Below are positions 39,737 through 50,657 of a DNA stretch of 64,000 nucleotides, one piece after another (position 1 is the first letter of the stretch; each line of letters starts with the position of its first letter). Both the position numbers and the translations under genes were made by a program. Under the pieces are notes generated by a model. That model was given only the letters and a program-made list of their open reading frames with translations. It ran no database searches and had not been told where the DNA came from. Source of the DNA: Psychrobacter sp. I-STPA10 (GTDB taxonomy: Bacteria; Pseudomonadota; Gammaproteobacteria; Pseudomonadales; Moraxellaceae); contig NZ_VFYU01000018.1 in NCBI RefSeq assembly GCF_021012795.1, positions 62,001 through 126,000 of the forward strand, in the 5' to 3' direction.

Positions 39737-40246
39737 ATGGGAATTTTTAGTTTTGCCAAAGATATTGGTGATAAAATTTTTAATAGAGATGACGAAAAGC
39801 ATCAAGCCAATGTAGAAACAAAAGCTTCTGCTGATAAACCAGCAGCAAGTACTGAACCTTCTGCTCAGTCAGTGGCAAATTTGCTATTAGCTCGTATTCA
39901 ACAGCAAAATTTAAATATCAAAGATTTAAAAGTAAAATACAACGGTACAACGGATACAGCTGAGATTAGTGGTAAAGCCAGCACACAAGCTGACCGTGAA
40001 AAAGCTATTATTGCTATTGGTAACGTACAACATGTTGCTAAAGTCATTGATAATATTGATATCGAAAATGATGCTCCTGAATCAACCATGTATACGGTAA
40101 AATCTGGTGATACCTTATCAAAAATTTCAGAAGATGTTTATGGTTCTGCCAATGAGTATATGAAAATCTTTGAAGCCAATAAGCCAATGTTGTCAGATCC
40201 TAATAAGATCTATCCTGGTCAAGTATTGCGTATCCCTAAGCCTTAA
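39737..40246 (+). CDS. BON and LysM domain protein (Kbp/YgaU-like)
   Basis: A 169-aa protein with a charged, Ala-rich N-terminal segment (1-45), a BON domain (about 45-110, ISGKASTQADREKAIIAIGNV...) and a C-terminal LysM domain (about 118-167, YTVKSGDTLSKISEDVYGSA...YPGQVLRIP). This is the architecture of E. coli Kbp, a cytoplasmic potassium-binding protein. No signal peptide is visible, which also fits Kbp. Single gene with a strong AAGGAG site. Confidence 0.88.
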   Translation: MGIFSFAKDIGDKIFNRDDEKHQANVETKASADKPAASTEPSAQSVANLLLARIQQQNLNIKDLKVKYNGTTDTAEISGKASTQADREKAIIAIGNVQHVAKVIDNIDIENDAPESTMYTVKSGDTLSKISEDVYGSANEYMKIFEANKPMLSDPNKIYPGQVLRIPKP

Positions 40247-40335
40247 GTTGTATCAAATCCTAATTTGGCAGCGTTGTGCTAATTTAGGATAGATTTGACA
40301 AGTTAAAGTGGAAGGTATGATTATTGTTATTAAAG

Positions 40336-40367
40336 AAAAGGTATGATCTTTGGATCATGCCTTTTTT
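40336..40367. terminator. Bidirectional terminator between the BON-LysM gene and queG
   Basis: AAAAGGTATGATC and GATCATGCCTTTT pair with one G-U pair around a TTTG loop and end in T6. It serves the two convergent genes. Confidence 0.9.
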
Positions 40368-40376
40368 GTTTGGCTG

Positions 40377-41519
40377 TTAGCACAGTTTGCGTTTTTGTTC
40401 TGCAATCGCCCAGTGGATATGCTCATCTAACATATTACTGTGTCCCAAGCGGTTTTGTAGCGTAGTAATATTTTGTCTATCAGCCGTGGCATTGCCTAAA
40501 CCAATGGCAACATTGCGCATAAAGTTAAGATATCCCGTACGTCTTAGGGGACTGCCTTCGGTGGACTTTAAAAACTGTGCTTCGTCCCACTGCCAAAGCT
40601 CGATAAGACGGATGCTATCTAGTCCATGACGTGGGGCAAAGTCATCAATGACAGCAAGTTTGGCATAGCGATTCCATGGACAAATAAGCTGACAGTCATC
40701 ACAGCCAAAAACACGGTTGCCAATAGCACGGCGGTATTGCTCAGGAATGATGCCATCGTATTCGATGGTAAGATAAGAGATACAGGCATTGGCATTGAGC
40801 TTGTAAGGTGCAATGAATGCTTGGGTGGGGCAGATATTGATACATGCTTGGCAGCTACCACAATGCGGTGTGGTTGGCTCACCTTCAGGTAACTCTAAAC
40901 TTAAAAAAAGTTCACCCAAAACAAAAAAAGACCCTGCTTGTTTATTCAGCAGTAACGTGTGTTTGCCTGTCCAGCCCAAACCGGCGGCATCTGCTAAAGG
41001 ACGTTCAAAAATAGGCGCAGAGTCACTAAAAGGACGAAATACAAAGGGTGCTTCGGCATTGATTTGTAGATGTTGCCAGTGTGGTAGCATGGCCTCGATA
41101 CGCTGTGCTAACTTTTTCAGACGTGAGCGCATGACTTTATGATAGTCACGACCACGAGCATAGCGCGCGATAATGGCATGATTGGGGCGGTCATTATCTT
41201 CAACTGTACGACGTTTTGGCGGAGTTTGTAGATAGTCCATACGCACACTAATGATACTGCGAGCACCTTCAACTAAGAGGGCAGGATTCGCACGTTTATC
41301 ATGATTATTCTCTAAAAAGGTTAATTGACCATGATAGCCTTGCTCTAGCCATTGTTTTAGCCCTTGCATTTGTTTGGCAAACAAGGGGTTATGAACACTG
41401 ACAACACCACAATCTGCAAAGCCAAGCTCAATGGCTTGCTTACGAATCCACGCGATGACATCGCTGGCAGTGTGAAAAGGGTTTATCTCTAAGTTGGCAG
41501 ATGTATTAGCAAAAGGCAT
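40377..41519 (-). CDS. queG: Epoxyqueuosine reductase
   Basis: QueG performs the last step of queuosine tRNA modification, reducing epoxyqueuosine with cobalamin and two 4Fe-4S clusters. The two ferredoxin-type cluster motifs are present (CGSCQACINICPTQAF and CDDCQLICPWN), as is the N-terminal LGFADCGVVSV and a HEAT-repeat-like tail. Length 380 aa is normal. Its usual neighbour nnr is divergent, about 150 bases away, which matches gene order in many gamma-proteobacteria. Confidence 0.95.
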   Translation of the reverse strand: MPFANTSANLEINPFHTASDVIAWIRKQAIELGFADCGVVSVHNPLFAKQMQGLKQWLEQGYHGQLTFLENNHDKRANPALLVEGARSIISVRMDYLQTPPKRRTVEDNDRPNHAIIARYARGRDYHKVMRSRLKKLAQRIEAMLPHWQHLQINAEAPFVFRPFSDSAPIFERPLADAAGLGWTGKHTLLLNKQAGSFFVLGELFLSLELPEGEPTTPHCGSCQACINICPTQAFIAPYKLNANACISYLTIEYDGIIPEQYRRAIGNRVFGCDDCQLICPWNRYAKLAVIDDFAPRHGLDSIRLIELWQWDEAQFLKSTEGSPLRRTGYLNFMRNVAIGLGNATADRQNITTLQNRLGHSNMLDEHIHWAIAEQKRKLC

Positions 41520-41672
41520 GATAGGCTGTGCAGTAGGGGCAATGGATTTGATTCTCGCAATGTAGCAGTATGATATGCTAGTTTTGACTCAATACCAATT
41601 TTAATATCAAAATTATTGTATTAATTGGTTTTATCTTCCATCAGACTTATTATAAAAGACTTAGGAGAAATC

Positions 41673-43436
41673 ATGAATACTCTTAATAAAGATGAGCTAT
41701 TATCCTATCAGCAGAGATTAGATATGACCGCAATCCCCTTATTTAGTAGTGAGCAAGTCTATAATCTTGAGTCACAATGGTTTGCAGCAGGAAATGATGA
41801 CTTTGCTTTGATGCAACAAGCAGCATGGCAAGCGGCACATTGGTTGCAGTATCAATTTGATTCACAGATAGAAAAAAGCCAACGCCAAAGAAAAGCCAAA
41901 CTTGCTATTATTTGGGTGGGAGCAGGGAATAATGGTGGTGATGGTTGGTTAATGGCACATTATTTAACCCAGTTTGGCTGGCAAGTACAAGTGGTGGCAG
42001 TGGCAGCTCCGAGCTCTAAACTGACAAAAAAAGCCAAAGCGGTATATTGCCAGAAGCAAGATGCAGATACTATTTTTAGTCTAGAAAATCTTAGTTTAGA
42101 AAACGATATATTGGCTCAAACTGGGCAGGCAAAAAAAGCCGATATACAAGATTTGCTATATCAACAGTGCCAACATTTATCAAGAGCAGAATCTATTATC
42201 CATATTGATGCATTATTTGGCATTGGGCTAGACCGTGTGCCTGCAGGTAATTACCAACAAGCGATTGAAACAATCAATCAAATGGCCACTCATCTTCGGG
42301 GAACTGTTGTGGCAGTGGATATTCCTAGTGGGCTGGTTGCCAGTACTGGACAAGTGTTTGAGTCTGTGGCGGTGCGAGCAGATTATACGCTGTGTATGCT
42401 GGCTCGTAAAGTTGGGCTGCATATCAAATCTGGACGTGATTATGCAGGTGAAGTCATTGATATTCCACTGATTCCTTATACCTATTATTATGCTCAGCAA
42501 GACAGCCAACAAACTGACCAAGTGACATCAGATGTACCATGTGCCTGGTTGCAGTCAGCAATACAACCATTTAACCCTCGTCAACATGACAGTCATAAAG
42601 GTAGTTATGGGCATGTGCTTATTATTGGAGGCAATTATGTCGATGGATCACAAGGCATGGGTGGTGCAGCTATTTTAGCTGCCAGTGCGGCATTAGCAGC
42701 AGGGGTGGGTAAGCTGACTGTGGCTTGCCATCAACAATTTCATGGGGCATTAATCACTGCTTTACCCAATGCAATGAGTATTGATCTGATGGATACGAAA
42801 GCAGTCAAAGCCATACTGTCACAGGTAGATGTGATGGCAATTGGTATGGGGCTAGGTCGTAACAATGCTAGTGAGAAATTATTTACTATCTATCTTGAAG
42901 CGGCTATTGCTGCTAAAAAAGATTTGTTGATAGATGCTGATGGGTTATATCATTTGGCATCACTGGCTCAAACTAAGAAACAGTCGTTGCGCAAAAAGTT
43001 CATGACACATATTCAGGCGCATGATGTTTATTTTACCCCACACAGTGGGGAAGCGGCTCGATTATTAGATTGTGAAGTAGCAGAGGTTGAGTCAGATCGT
43101 ATCACTGCCATACAGCAGCTTGGCAAGCAGTGGGGTGGCAGTTGGCTATTAAAAGGGGCAGGTTCAATTGTATGGTCAGAAGAAGAATGTCATATTTGTG
43201 CCGCAGGTAATGCAGGTATGGCGACTGCGGGTATGGGTGATGTGTTATCAGGATTGGCAGCCGCGTTATTAGCACAGACAGATTTGCCTCAGTTACAACG
43301 TAGTTTGTTACAGGCGGTTATGGTACATGCTATTGCTGGTGATGAATTAGCCAGTCATGTTGGGCACAGAGGTGTACAAGCCAAAGATATGGCAGACTTT
43401 ATCTCTCAAGTAATGAGTACATCAAATAATTTTTAA
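41673..43436 (+). CDS. nnr: Bifunctional NAD(P)H-hydrate epimerase/dehydratase
   Basis: Nnr repairs hydrated NADH and NADPH. The start at 41673 has AGGAG five bases upstream; an in-frame start at 41625 is less likely. The N-terminal YjeF domain (about 20-230) has VGAGNNGGDGWLMA and VVAVDIPSGL. The C-terminal ADP-dependent dehydratase domain (about 290-580) has GSYGHVLIIGG, YFTPHSGEAARLL and GNAGMATAGMGDVLSG. Length 587 aa is slightly above average because of Gln-rich linkers. Divergent from queG. Confidence 0.95.
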   Translation: MNTLNKDELLSYQQRLDMTAIPLFSSEQVYNLESQWFAAGNDDFALMQQAAWQAAHWLQYQFDSQIEKSQRQRKAKLAIIWVGAGNNGGDGWLMAHYLTQFGWQVQVVAVAAPSSKLTKKAKAVYCQKQDADTIFSLENLSLENDILAQTGQAKKADIQDLLYQQCQHLSRAESIIHIDALFGIGLDRVPAGNYQQAIETINQMATHLRGTVVAVDIPSGLVASTGQVFESVAVRADYTLCMLARKVGLHIKSGRDYAGEVIDIPLIPYTYYYAQQDSQQTDQVTSDVPCAWLQSAIQPFNPRQHDSHKGSYGHVLIIGGNYVDGSQGMGGAAILAASAALAAGVGKLTVACHQQFHGALITALPNAMSIDLMDTKAVKAILSQVDVMAIGMGLGRNNASEKLFTIYLEAAIAAKKDLLIDADGLYHLASLAQTKKQSLRKKFMTHIQAHDVYFTPHSGEAARLLDCEVAEVESDRITAIQQLGKQWGGSWLLKGAGSIVWSEEECHICAAGNAGMATAGMGDVLSGLAAALLAQTDLPQLQRSLLQAVMVHAIAGDELASHVGHRGVQAKDMADFISQVMSTSNNF

Positions 43437-43578
43437 GATAAATCAAAAAAACAATAGCAGTCAATTAATTATATGGTAAACATTGCTATCAGACCCTTAT
43501 TTGAATTCAAGATGAATTTAATTAAAAGGGCTGAGAGCAGTGTTTGGTTTGCTGGTATATTTTTTAGATGCTCTAATT

Positions 43579-44079
43579 TTAGGTGCTTTGACCTGAGCAA
43601 TATTGTTGCAGAGCCTTTTGTACAGTCTCACGGCGCAGCTCTATTTCACGATTATCTAAATATTTACGGTTACCTTGATCATCTTTTTCATAGACTCGTT
43701 CACCTGTTGAAAGATTGGTTAAATTAGTACGTAGATTTTGACAGCGTTGTGCAAGATCCTGTTCTTCTTTTGCTCGAAGTTTGGCTTCTAGCTCAGCATT
43801 ACGTTGTTCAAGTTCTGATTGTTCAGTTGAGGCATTGGCATCGGTTTGTCCTGACATTTGTCCTGCATCTACAGTACGCCCATCTGGACGTAATTCCATG
43901 ACAATGACATCAGTCGCATCTTGTGGTGGAGTTTGTGAGTATTTCTGTTCACCAAATGCACCAACAGATTTATAAATGGTCACGGCATTTGCAGCAGGTA
44001 AAATGCTGCTGCTCATTAGAGCACAAAGACATAGCAAAGCGGATCGACGTTGGATACGAGATATTATGACAGTTTTCAT
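43579..44079 (-). CDS. DUF4124-like secreted protein with coiled coil
   Basis: A 166-aa protein with a Sec signal peptide (cleavage after PAANA, about residue 33). A short DUF4124-like domain follows (VTIYKSVGAFGEQKYSQTPP). After that comes a Glu/Gln-rich coiled coil (about 88-115, SELEQRNAELEAKLRAKEEQ) and a C-terminal helical stretch with NLRTNLTNLSTGERVYEKD. DUF4124 occurs in many periplasmic proteins of unknown function. Convergent with nnr. Confidence 0.82.
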   Translation of the reverse strand: MKTVIISRIQRRSALLCLCALMSSSILPAANAVTIYKSVGAFGEQKYSQTPPQDATDVIVMELRPDGRTVDAGQMSGQTDANASTEQSELEQRNAELEAKLRAKEEQDLAQRCQNLRTNLTNLSTGERVYEKDDQGNRKYLDNREIELRRETVQKALQQYCSGQST

Positions 44080-44307
44080 GAATATAGGCTCAAGTTTATT
44101 TGTAGTTTAATGGTCGTTTATTAATGGGATAGTAACATATTTATAAAACTGATGGCGACAGTTGATGTTAGAAGTATCATAAAATTTTTTGCTGTCATTA
44201 CTATGATAAACTATCTGAGTAAGGATAAAGTTTAGAATTTAATGAGTCTTGATAATATTTCGGTAGATTGATAACAGATAGTTATTGTTAATGCATGGTT
44301 TTTTTAC

Positions 44308-44336
44308 TTGACAACTTGTCCTAAACCACCGAATAT
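44308..44336 (+). promoter_or_regulatory. Possible ilv promoter
   Basis: A perfect TTGACA (44308-44313) is followed after 17 bases by GAATAT (44331-44336), a poor -10. An alternative TATAAA at 44334 would need a 20-base spacer. Transcription would begin just before the candidate leader peptide. Confidence 0.4.
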
Positions 44337-44356
44337 AAAGGCTGATTGGTCAGTCA

Positions 44357-44386
44357 GTGCTACCTATCATAGTAGTATTGATTTGA
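44357..44386 (+). CDS. Candidate ilv leader peptide
   Basis: GTG CTA CCT ATC ATA GTA GTA, then TTG ATT TGA, reads Met-Leu-Pro-Ile-Ile-Val-Val-Leu-Ile-stop: seven of nine residues are branched-chain amino acids. Such runs are the hallmark of leader peptides that sense Ile, Leu and Val charging. It precedes ilvI on the same strand. Weak points: GTG start, and AAAGG lies about 15 bases upstream, further than usual. It is too short to be found by size filters. Confidence 0.45.
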   Translation: MLPIIVVLI

Positions 44387-44675
44387 AAGGAGATGACAAT
44401 CATCACTTACCTGTGTTGATTTATATGCCCTTTCTTTGTGATAATTCCTTGATTTTAAAGGGTATTTATTAATAATATTCTTTTAAGATTTAAAGGTATT
44501 TTGGACTTATCGGTCTACAATGACTTAGCTACCATAATGTGAATGTCAGCTGCTTGAGCTATCAAAAATAGCAAATCAGCTTCCTTTCTGAATGTTCACT
44601 TGTCAGTGAAAGATGCTTTATCGTCATTGTTTTCTCAAGATTTTTCTAAGTCCTATACACAACTTGCATTTATTA

Positions 44676-44711
44676 ACTCTCCAATCAAAGATAGTGGAGT
44701 GTCGTTTTTTT
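44676..44711 (+). terminator. Terminator-like hairpin in the ilv leader (possible attenuator)
   Basis: ACTCTCCA and TGGAGTGT pair with one mismatch around an 11-base loop and are followed by CGT7. No gene ends nearby on the plus strand, so it most likely acts inside the ilv leader transcript. It lies about 290 bases after the candidate leader peptide, further than in classical attenuators. Confidence 0.55.
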
Positions 44712-44876
44712 ATTGGTGTTGCCATCAGTTTTTAATAGTATATTGAGTCAAAAATACCACCACTGGTATGTTGTTGATACAAGTAACAAGTAACTGGCAA
44801 TCAATATCAATACGGTATTTGCTATCTTAATTTTTTTAATTGGTTAGTACAATTTTGTCCAACCACTATATAGGTG

Positions 44877-46709
44877 ATGACAGTGACACAAACAACCCAA
44901 AGCCCAAATATGACTGGGCATACCCAAACCGCTGATGCGGCAGCAAACTTTGATAAAAAGCGAGCGGATCTTGAGGGTGAAAATAAAACAGTGATGCTCT
45001 CTGGGGCAGAGATGTTAGTACAATCACTGATAGACGAAGGGGTTAAATACCTTTTTGGCTACCCAGGTGGTGCTGTATTACACATTTATGATGCTTTATT
45101 TAAACAAGATGAGATTGAGCATATATTAGTACGACATGAGCAAGCAGCAGGTCATATGGCGGATGCTTATTCTCGGCGCACTGGTAAAACAGGTGTGGTA
45201 TTAGCCACTTCTGGTCCTGGTGCAACCAATACAGTCACAGCGATAGCTACCGCATTTATGGATTCTATTCCTATGGTGGTGATATCAGGTCAGGTGCCAA
45301 GTAATTTAATTGGCGATGATGCCTTCCAAGAGACAGATATGGTTGGGGTATCTCGTCCTATTGTCAAACATAGTTTTCAGGTGCGTCATGCTTCTGATAT
45401 ACCAACCATTATCAAAAAAGCCTTTTATATTGCTCAGTCTGGTCGACCAGGTCCTGTGGTCATTGATGTGCCAAAAGATACCACTGCGCCTCATGAAAAG
45501 TTTGCTTACGAGTATCCTGAATCTATCAATATTCGTTCTTATCAGCCTTCATTTAAGGGGCATGGTGGACAGATTAAAAAGGCGATTGAGACCATTTTAT
45601 CAGCGAAACGACCAATTTTGTATGCTGGTGGAGGAGTGATATTAGCAAATGCAAGTGCTGAGTTAACAGAATTTGCGCATCGTTTGAATTTGCCAGTTAC
45701 CAATACTTTGATGGGGCTAGGCAGCTTTCCGGGTTCGGATAGACAATTTGTTGGTATGCTTGGTATGCACGGTACGTATGAAGCCAATATGACCATGCAC
45801 CATGCCGATGTGATTATTGCTGTTGGAGCACGTTTTGATGACCGTGTGACCAACAATGTGAAGAAATTTTGTCCAAATGCAACCATTGTGCATATTGATA
45901 TTGATCCTGCAACCATCTCGAAGATTATTACAGCACATATTCCTATTGTGGGTGATGTAAAATCAGTCTTGACTGAGATATTAGAGGTGATTAAAGAGGG
46001 TGATAAACAGCTTGATCAACCCGCATTATTAGATTGGTGGTCACAGATTAATGAATGGCGCAATCGCCATGGTCTACGCTATGACACCAGCACCGAACAT
46101 GGTATGAAGCCTCAGCATGTGATTGAAACTTTATACAAGCTAACCAATGGTAAAGCCATTATTACCAGTGATGTGGGACAGCATCAGATGTTTGCTGCAT
46201 TGTATTATAAATATGATGAGCCACGGCAATGGTTAAATTCAGGTGGCTTGGGTACCATGGGTGTGGGCTTACCTTACGCCATGGCAGCCAAACTGGTTGA
46301 GCCGGAGCGTGATGTGGTATGTATTACTGGTGAAGGCTCTATACAGATGAATATTCAAGAGTTATCGACTTGTTTCCAGTATGATTTACCTGTGAAGATT
46401 TTGAACTTGAATAATGCTCAGTTGGGTATGGTAAAACAGTGGCAAGACATGCTATATGAAGGTCGTCATGCGCATTCTTATATGGAGTCTCTACCAGATT
46501 TTGTAAAACTAGCAGAGAGTTATGGACATAAAGGGGTCAAGATTACTGATCCTGATAAATTAGAAGAACAGCTAGCTCAAGCATTAGCAATGAAAGATAA
46601 GCTGGTATTTATTGATGTTTATGTGGATCGTAATGAACATGTTTACCCCATGCAGGTAGCAGGTCAGTCGATGCGTGATATGTGGTTAGCCAAAGGGGAG
46701 CGTACCTAA
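44877..46709 (+). CDS. ilvI: Acetolactate synthase, large catalytic subunit
   Basis: A thiamine-diphosphate enzyme that condenses two pyruvates, or pyruvate with 2-oxobutyrate, in Ile/Val/Leu synthesis. Motifs: the catalytic Glu in [21 protein letters not shown] region [13 protein letters not shown] and the cofactor-binding [14 protein letters not shown]...LNLNNAQLG. About 610 aa with an N-terminal polar extension of about 40 residues. Start is either GTG 44874 or ATG 44877. Its stop overlaps the ilvH start by one base. ilvB is an equally valid name. Confidence 0.96.
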   Translation: MTVTQTTQSPNMTGHTQTADAAANFDKKRADLEGENKTVMLSGAEMLVQSLIDEGVKYLFGYPGGAVLHIYDALFKQDEIEHILVRHEQAAGHMADAYSRRTGKTGVVLATSGPGATNTVTAIATAFMDSIPMVVISGQVPSNLIGDDAFQETDMVGVSRPIVKHSFQVRHASDIPTIIKKAFYIAQSGRPGPVVIDVPKDTTAPHEKFAYEYPESINIRSYQPSFKGHGGQIKKAIETILSAKRPILYAGGGVILANASAELTEFAHRLNLPVTNTLMGLGSFPGSDRQFVGMLGMHGTYEANMTMHHADVIIAVGARFDDRVTNNVKKFCPNATIVHIDIDPATISKIITAHIPIVGDVKSVLTEILEVIKEGDKQLDQPALLDWWSQINEWRNRHGLRYDTSTEHGMKPQHVIETLYKLTNGKAIITSDVGQHQMFAALYYKYDEPRQWLNSGGLGTMGVGLPYAMAAKLVEPERDVVCITGEGSIQMNIQELSTCFQYDLPVKILNLNNAQLGMVKQWQDMLYEGRHAHSYMESLPDFVKLAESYGHKGVKITDPDKLEEQLAQALAMKDKLVFIDVYVDRNEHVYPMQVAGQSMRDMWLAKGERT

Positions 46710-47203
46710 TGCAACAACATCTTATCTCCGTACTTTTAGAAAACGAAGCGGGCTCATTGTCACGAGTGGTTGGGCTGTTCTCTCAGCGTGGTTATAATAT
46801 TGAGTCTCTCAATGTTGCGCCTACTGAAGATAAAACCATTTCTCGGTTGACTTTAACAACCAACACCACCACAGACAAAATTGAGCAAATTACTAAGCAT
46901 TTGCATAAGCTGATTGAAGTGGTCAAAGTGAGCAATCTATCAGATAATGCCCACGTAGAGCGTGAAATGATGCTGATTAAAGTGCGTGCCACAGGCAATG
47001 TGCGTGAAGAGATCAAACGTAATGCAGATATATTTCGTGCTCAGATAGTGGATGTCACTGCAAACTTGTATACTATCCAAATTGTGGGTGATGCAGAAAA
47101 GCTTGATGGGTTTATTGATGTCATCGGGCGGGATCGTGTATTAGAAGTTGTGCGCTCAGGTGTTATCGGTATTTTGCGTGGTGAGCGTACGTTGAGCGTT
47201 TAA
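46709..47203 (+). CDS. ilvH: Acetolactate synthase, small regulatory subunit
   Basis: A 164-aa small subunit with the N-terminal ACT domain (HLISVLLENEAGSLSRVVGLFSQRGYNIESL) that binds valine for feedback inhibition, and the C-terminal domain (...DVTANLYTIQIVGDAEKLDGF). The ATG at 46709 shares a base with the ilvI stop (TAATG), so the subunits are translated in a coupled way. Longer in-frame starts inside ilvI are rejected. Confidence 0.96.
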   Translation: MQQHLISVLLENEAGSLSRVVGLFSQRGYNIESLNVAPTEDKTISRLTLTTNTTTDKIEQITKHLHKLIEVVKVSNLSDNAHVEREMMLIKVRATGNVREEIKRNADIFRAQIVDVTANLYTIQIVGDAEKLDGFIDVIGRDRVLEVVRSGVIGILRGERTLSV

Positions 47204-47256
47204 ATTTTGCAATGTTTTGCAAAAATTTATTTTAAATTAAAATTTTATTTAATTAA

Positions 47257-48285
<1,029 letters not shown>

Positions 48286-48361
48286 GATAGAGCGTGGTTT
48301 GTAGGTAAAATAAAGCAGTTTATAAGGATATCATGATCTATTTGAATATTTGATAAATTGC

Positions 48362-48405
48362 TAACAAAGCTCCAAGGTAGACTATCTTGGGGCTTTGTTA
48401 TTTTT
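48362..48405 (+). terminator. Terminator after ilvC
   Basis: A 19-bp stem (TAACAAAGCTCCAAGGTAG against CTATCTTGGGGCTTTGTTA, two G-U pairs) followed by T5. It ends the ilvIHC transcript. The following 200 bases up to the next gene are featureless. Confidence 0.9.
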
Positions 48406-48610
48406 ACAATTATCAAGTAGCTTGAAAGCCTATTTTGCTAGCCCCACATATTTTAGACAGTTATATTATCGTTAAATATTATAGACGTTAAATATTTTTC
48501 GTTGTGAATGTAGCTGTCAATATTGGCTTAACAGGGTGAGTGTTTAACCGACCCTATAAATACGCTTTAACTATTAATCAATTATTAATCTTCATTACTA
48601 AACTAACAGG

Positions 48611-49057
48611 TTGTATGCTGTGTTATCTTCTATATCAGATTGGCTAACTTCACAAAATATTTATGTGGCTTTGAGTGCGATCATTGCTGTATTAATTTGG
48701 TGTGAAGCTGAGATGCTCAAAAAGACAGAAGGCAAGCTGCCAGAGTCTAAATTTTTTCATATTAGCTCAGTGTTAGATACAGGTTGGTTTTTTGTCTCAC
48801 TTTGGGTCTTGTTTACATTAAAAGTACAAGCATTGGCCTTAGCGGTGCCTGTTGCCTATGCTATCTATACTGTATTTGGCTGGATATATGGGACACGTTT
48901 GCTACGTCGTAAAGGGTTGCCAGATTCGCCAGAGGATCTTGTGGTTCCTATGCGTTATGTGGCTTACAGCCAGTCTTTTTCTCTAATCTTCTTTTCATTA
49001 TGTTTGCTGGTATTGGCGGCTCCTTGGTTACCCATTGAGCAACTTAATGTCACTTAA
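48611..49057 (+). CDS. Small integral membrane protein of unknown function
   Basis: I do not recognise the family. About 145 aa with four membrane helices (about residues 15-33, 52-70, 75-95, 120-140). Between the third and fourth is a basic loop (GTRLLRRKGLPDSPED). The start is uncertain: TTG at 48611 or GTG at 48620; the GTG has CAGG at a better distance. Located between the ilvC terminator and the cold-shock gene, it appears to be transcribed alone. Confidence 0.7.
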   Translation: MYAVLSSISDWLTSQNIYVALSAIIAVLIWCEAEMLKKTEGKLPESKFFHISSVLDTGWFFVSLWVLFTLKVQALALAVPVAYAIYTVFGWIYGTRLLRRKGLPDSPEDLVVPMRYVAYSQSFSLIFFSLCLLVLAAPWLPIEQLNVT

Positions 49058-49131
49058 CTTATGGAAGTTTGCATTATTATTGTAACGTTTACAAAACATC
49101 TGTAATTAATATAGGATATTTTGGGAAAAGC

Positions 49132-49140
49132 TGTTATAAT
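49132..49140 (+). promoter_or_regulatory. Extended -10 promoter of the cold-shock gene
   Basis: TGT-TATAAT (TATAAT at 49135-49140) with a poor -35. It would give an untranslated leader of about 120 bases, as is common for csp genes whose leaders refold in the cold. Within the leader GGTTAA and TTAACC, and AGAGT/ACTCT (about 49209-49225), can pair. Confidence 0.6.
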
Positions 49141-49268
49141 TTCTACAGAAGTTTGGTTAACTCTTTAAAAAATTGCATATTTTTAACTTTTGTTTGAAAT
49201 TGTTTTTGATTGGAAAAAGAGTAAACAAAACTCTGTTAACCCAAAAATTAGTATTTGTAGGATAAGTT

Positions 49269-49481
49269 ATGTCAGATCGTGTTCAAGGCACTGTTAAGTG
49301 GTTCAACGAAGCAAAAGGTTTTGGTTTCATCGCACAAGACGATGGTGGACAAGATGTATTTGCTCATTATAGCGCTATTCAAGGTAGTGGTTTCAAAACC
49401 CTAGCTGAAGGTCAAAAAGTTTCATTTGTACTAGGTCAAGGCCAAAAAGGTCCACAAGCCGAACAAATCGAGCCAGTATAA
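49269..49481 (+). CDS. Cold-shock domain protein (CspA family)
   Basis: A 70-aa single cold-shock domain with both RNA-binding motifs, [15 protein letters not shown] (RNP1) and DVFAHYSAI (RNP2). It binds single-stranded nucleic acids and acts as an RNA chaperone. AGGAT lies upstream, and a strong terminator follows, so it is monocistronic. Which csp paralogue it is cannot be told. Confidence 0.97.
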   Translation: MSDRVQGTVKWFNEAKGFGFIAQDDGGQDVFAHYSAIQGSGFKTLAEGQKVSFVLGQGQKGPQAEQIEPV

Positions 49482-49564
49482 CCTTTTTAGCTCACTATTT
49501 TATACTTCAAGTATAAACTTGATATTTAAAAAATAAGCTAAAAATATATTATAATTATAATAAT

Positions 49565-49593
49565 AAAAAGCAACCTAACTTAGGTTGCTTTTT
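49565..49593. terminator. Terminator after the cold-shock gene
   Basis: AAAAAGCAACCTA and TAGGTTGCTTTTT pair perfectly around a 3-base loop. A and T runs make it active in both directions. Confidence 0.92.
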
Positions 49594-49740
49594 GCGTTTA
49601 TGGCAGCTTATATTTTGGGATAGAGTTATGTTCTAAGTGTCTATTTACTTTCTTTTGTACAGATACTTACAGCATGGAATATTAAATTATTTTATATTAT
49701 TTTTTATCATTTAAATAAATAATTATAGGGGTAAGTAGCA

Positions 49741-50313
49741 ATGGATTGGAGTGCTTGGTTGGGTATGGATTGGCAACAAGTCGTGATGATTTTTATTTCG
49801 GCTTTGGGTGTCTATGTAGGACTTATGTTTTATACACGGCTAATGGGACTACGCAGCTTCTCTAAGTTATCAAGTCATGATTTTGCTATGACAGTGGGTG
49901 TGGGTAGTATTCTTGCATCTACGGTACTTTCAAAAGATCCATCATTGTTACAAGGCTTGGTGGCAATGGCATGTTTGTTTATTTTTCAGGCGGTGGTGTC
50001 AATGTTGCGCCGTAAAGTCAAACCTATTAAAAAATTGGTTGATAATCAAGCCATTATACTAATGGCCCATGGAGAGTATATTGCTGAAAATCTAAAAAAA
50101 GCCAATCTTGCCAAAAGTGACATACAAGAAGTGCTCAGAAAAAATGGTTTAAAAAATCCTGCCCAAGTATTTGCTGTGGTGATGGAAACCACAGGTGATA
50201 TGAGTGTTATTAAACAAGATGATCAAGCACCCGATATGCAAATGTCGCTGTTTGATGATATTCGTGATTATGAAATTTTGTTAAAAGATAAGCCGATAAA
50301 AAACAGATCCTAA
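49741..50313 (+). CDS. DUF421 family membrane protein (YetF/YcaP-like)
   Basis: A 190-aa protein with three N-terminal membrane helices (about 12-32, 48-65, 70-88) and a cytoplasmic domain. The motifs RLMGLRSFSKLSSHDFAMTVGVGSI and later LVDNQAIILMAHGEYIAENLKKANLAKSDIQEVLRKNG are the DUF421 signature. The DUF421 proteins of Bacillus (YetF type) occur with spore germination genes, but family function is unknown in Gram-negatives. Single gene; a palindrome at 50386-50405 may end it. Confidence 0.9.
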   Translation: MDWSAWLGMDWQQVVMIFISALGVYVGLMFYTRLMGLRSFSKLSSHDFAMTVGVGSILASTVLSKDPSLLQGLVAMACLFIFQAVVSMLRRKVKPIKKLVDNQAIILMAHGEYIAENLKKANLAKSDIQEVLRKNGLKNPAQVFAVVMETTGDMSVIKQDDQAPDMQMSLFDDIRDYEILLKDKPIKNRS

Positions 50314-50657
50314 AACCATAAATATAAATAACATTACTAAGATAGATCCAAAATTTTATAACATGGATTATTTTTGTAACAAAAATGATTTTTTACAAAA
50401 AATCAATGACGCAACATTCACGGCTATAACTTGACCTCATTACAACACTACATCAATATAAATCTGCTAAAATTTTAACCTATTTACTATTTGGTAGCCT
50501 TTGGCAGATTGCTATAATGATTGTAATGATGGATATCAGATAGAAGTTATTTATGTAGTAAAGCACAATTAAAAGCGCAATGAAGAGGTGCAGTTTTGCT
50601 TTGGTAGTTGGCTGATAATTGAGTTCCATTAAACTTATAAAAATTAATGAGGAATAT
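50314..50657. other. Intergenic region upstream of etfB
   Basis: Contains an A/T-only style palindrome TGATTTTTT-AC-AAAAAATCA (50386-50405), a weak candidate for 3'-end formation after the DUF421 gene, and the etfB promoter at 50491-50518. Nothing else supported. Confidence 0.5.
50491..50518 (+). promoter_or_regulatory. etfB promoter
   Basis: TTGGTA (50491-50496) and a perfect TATAAT (50513-50518) with a 16-base spacer. The leader to the ATG at 50658 is about 130 bases. Confidence 0.65.

Larger units (their letters stand above)
44080..44876. other. Long ilv leader and intergenic region
   Basis: About 800 bases with no large gene. It holds a possible promoter (TTGACA at 44308-44313), a branched-chain-rich short reading frame (44357-44386), a terminator-like hairpin (44676-44711) and a small hairpin (44754-44769). 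Together these look like an attenuation-type leader of the ilv operon. Confidence 0.55.
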
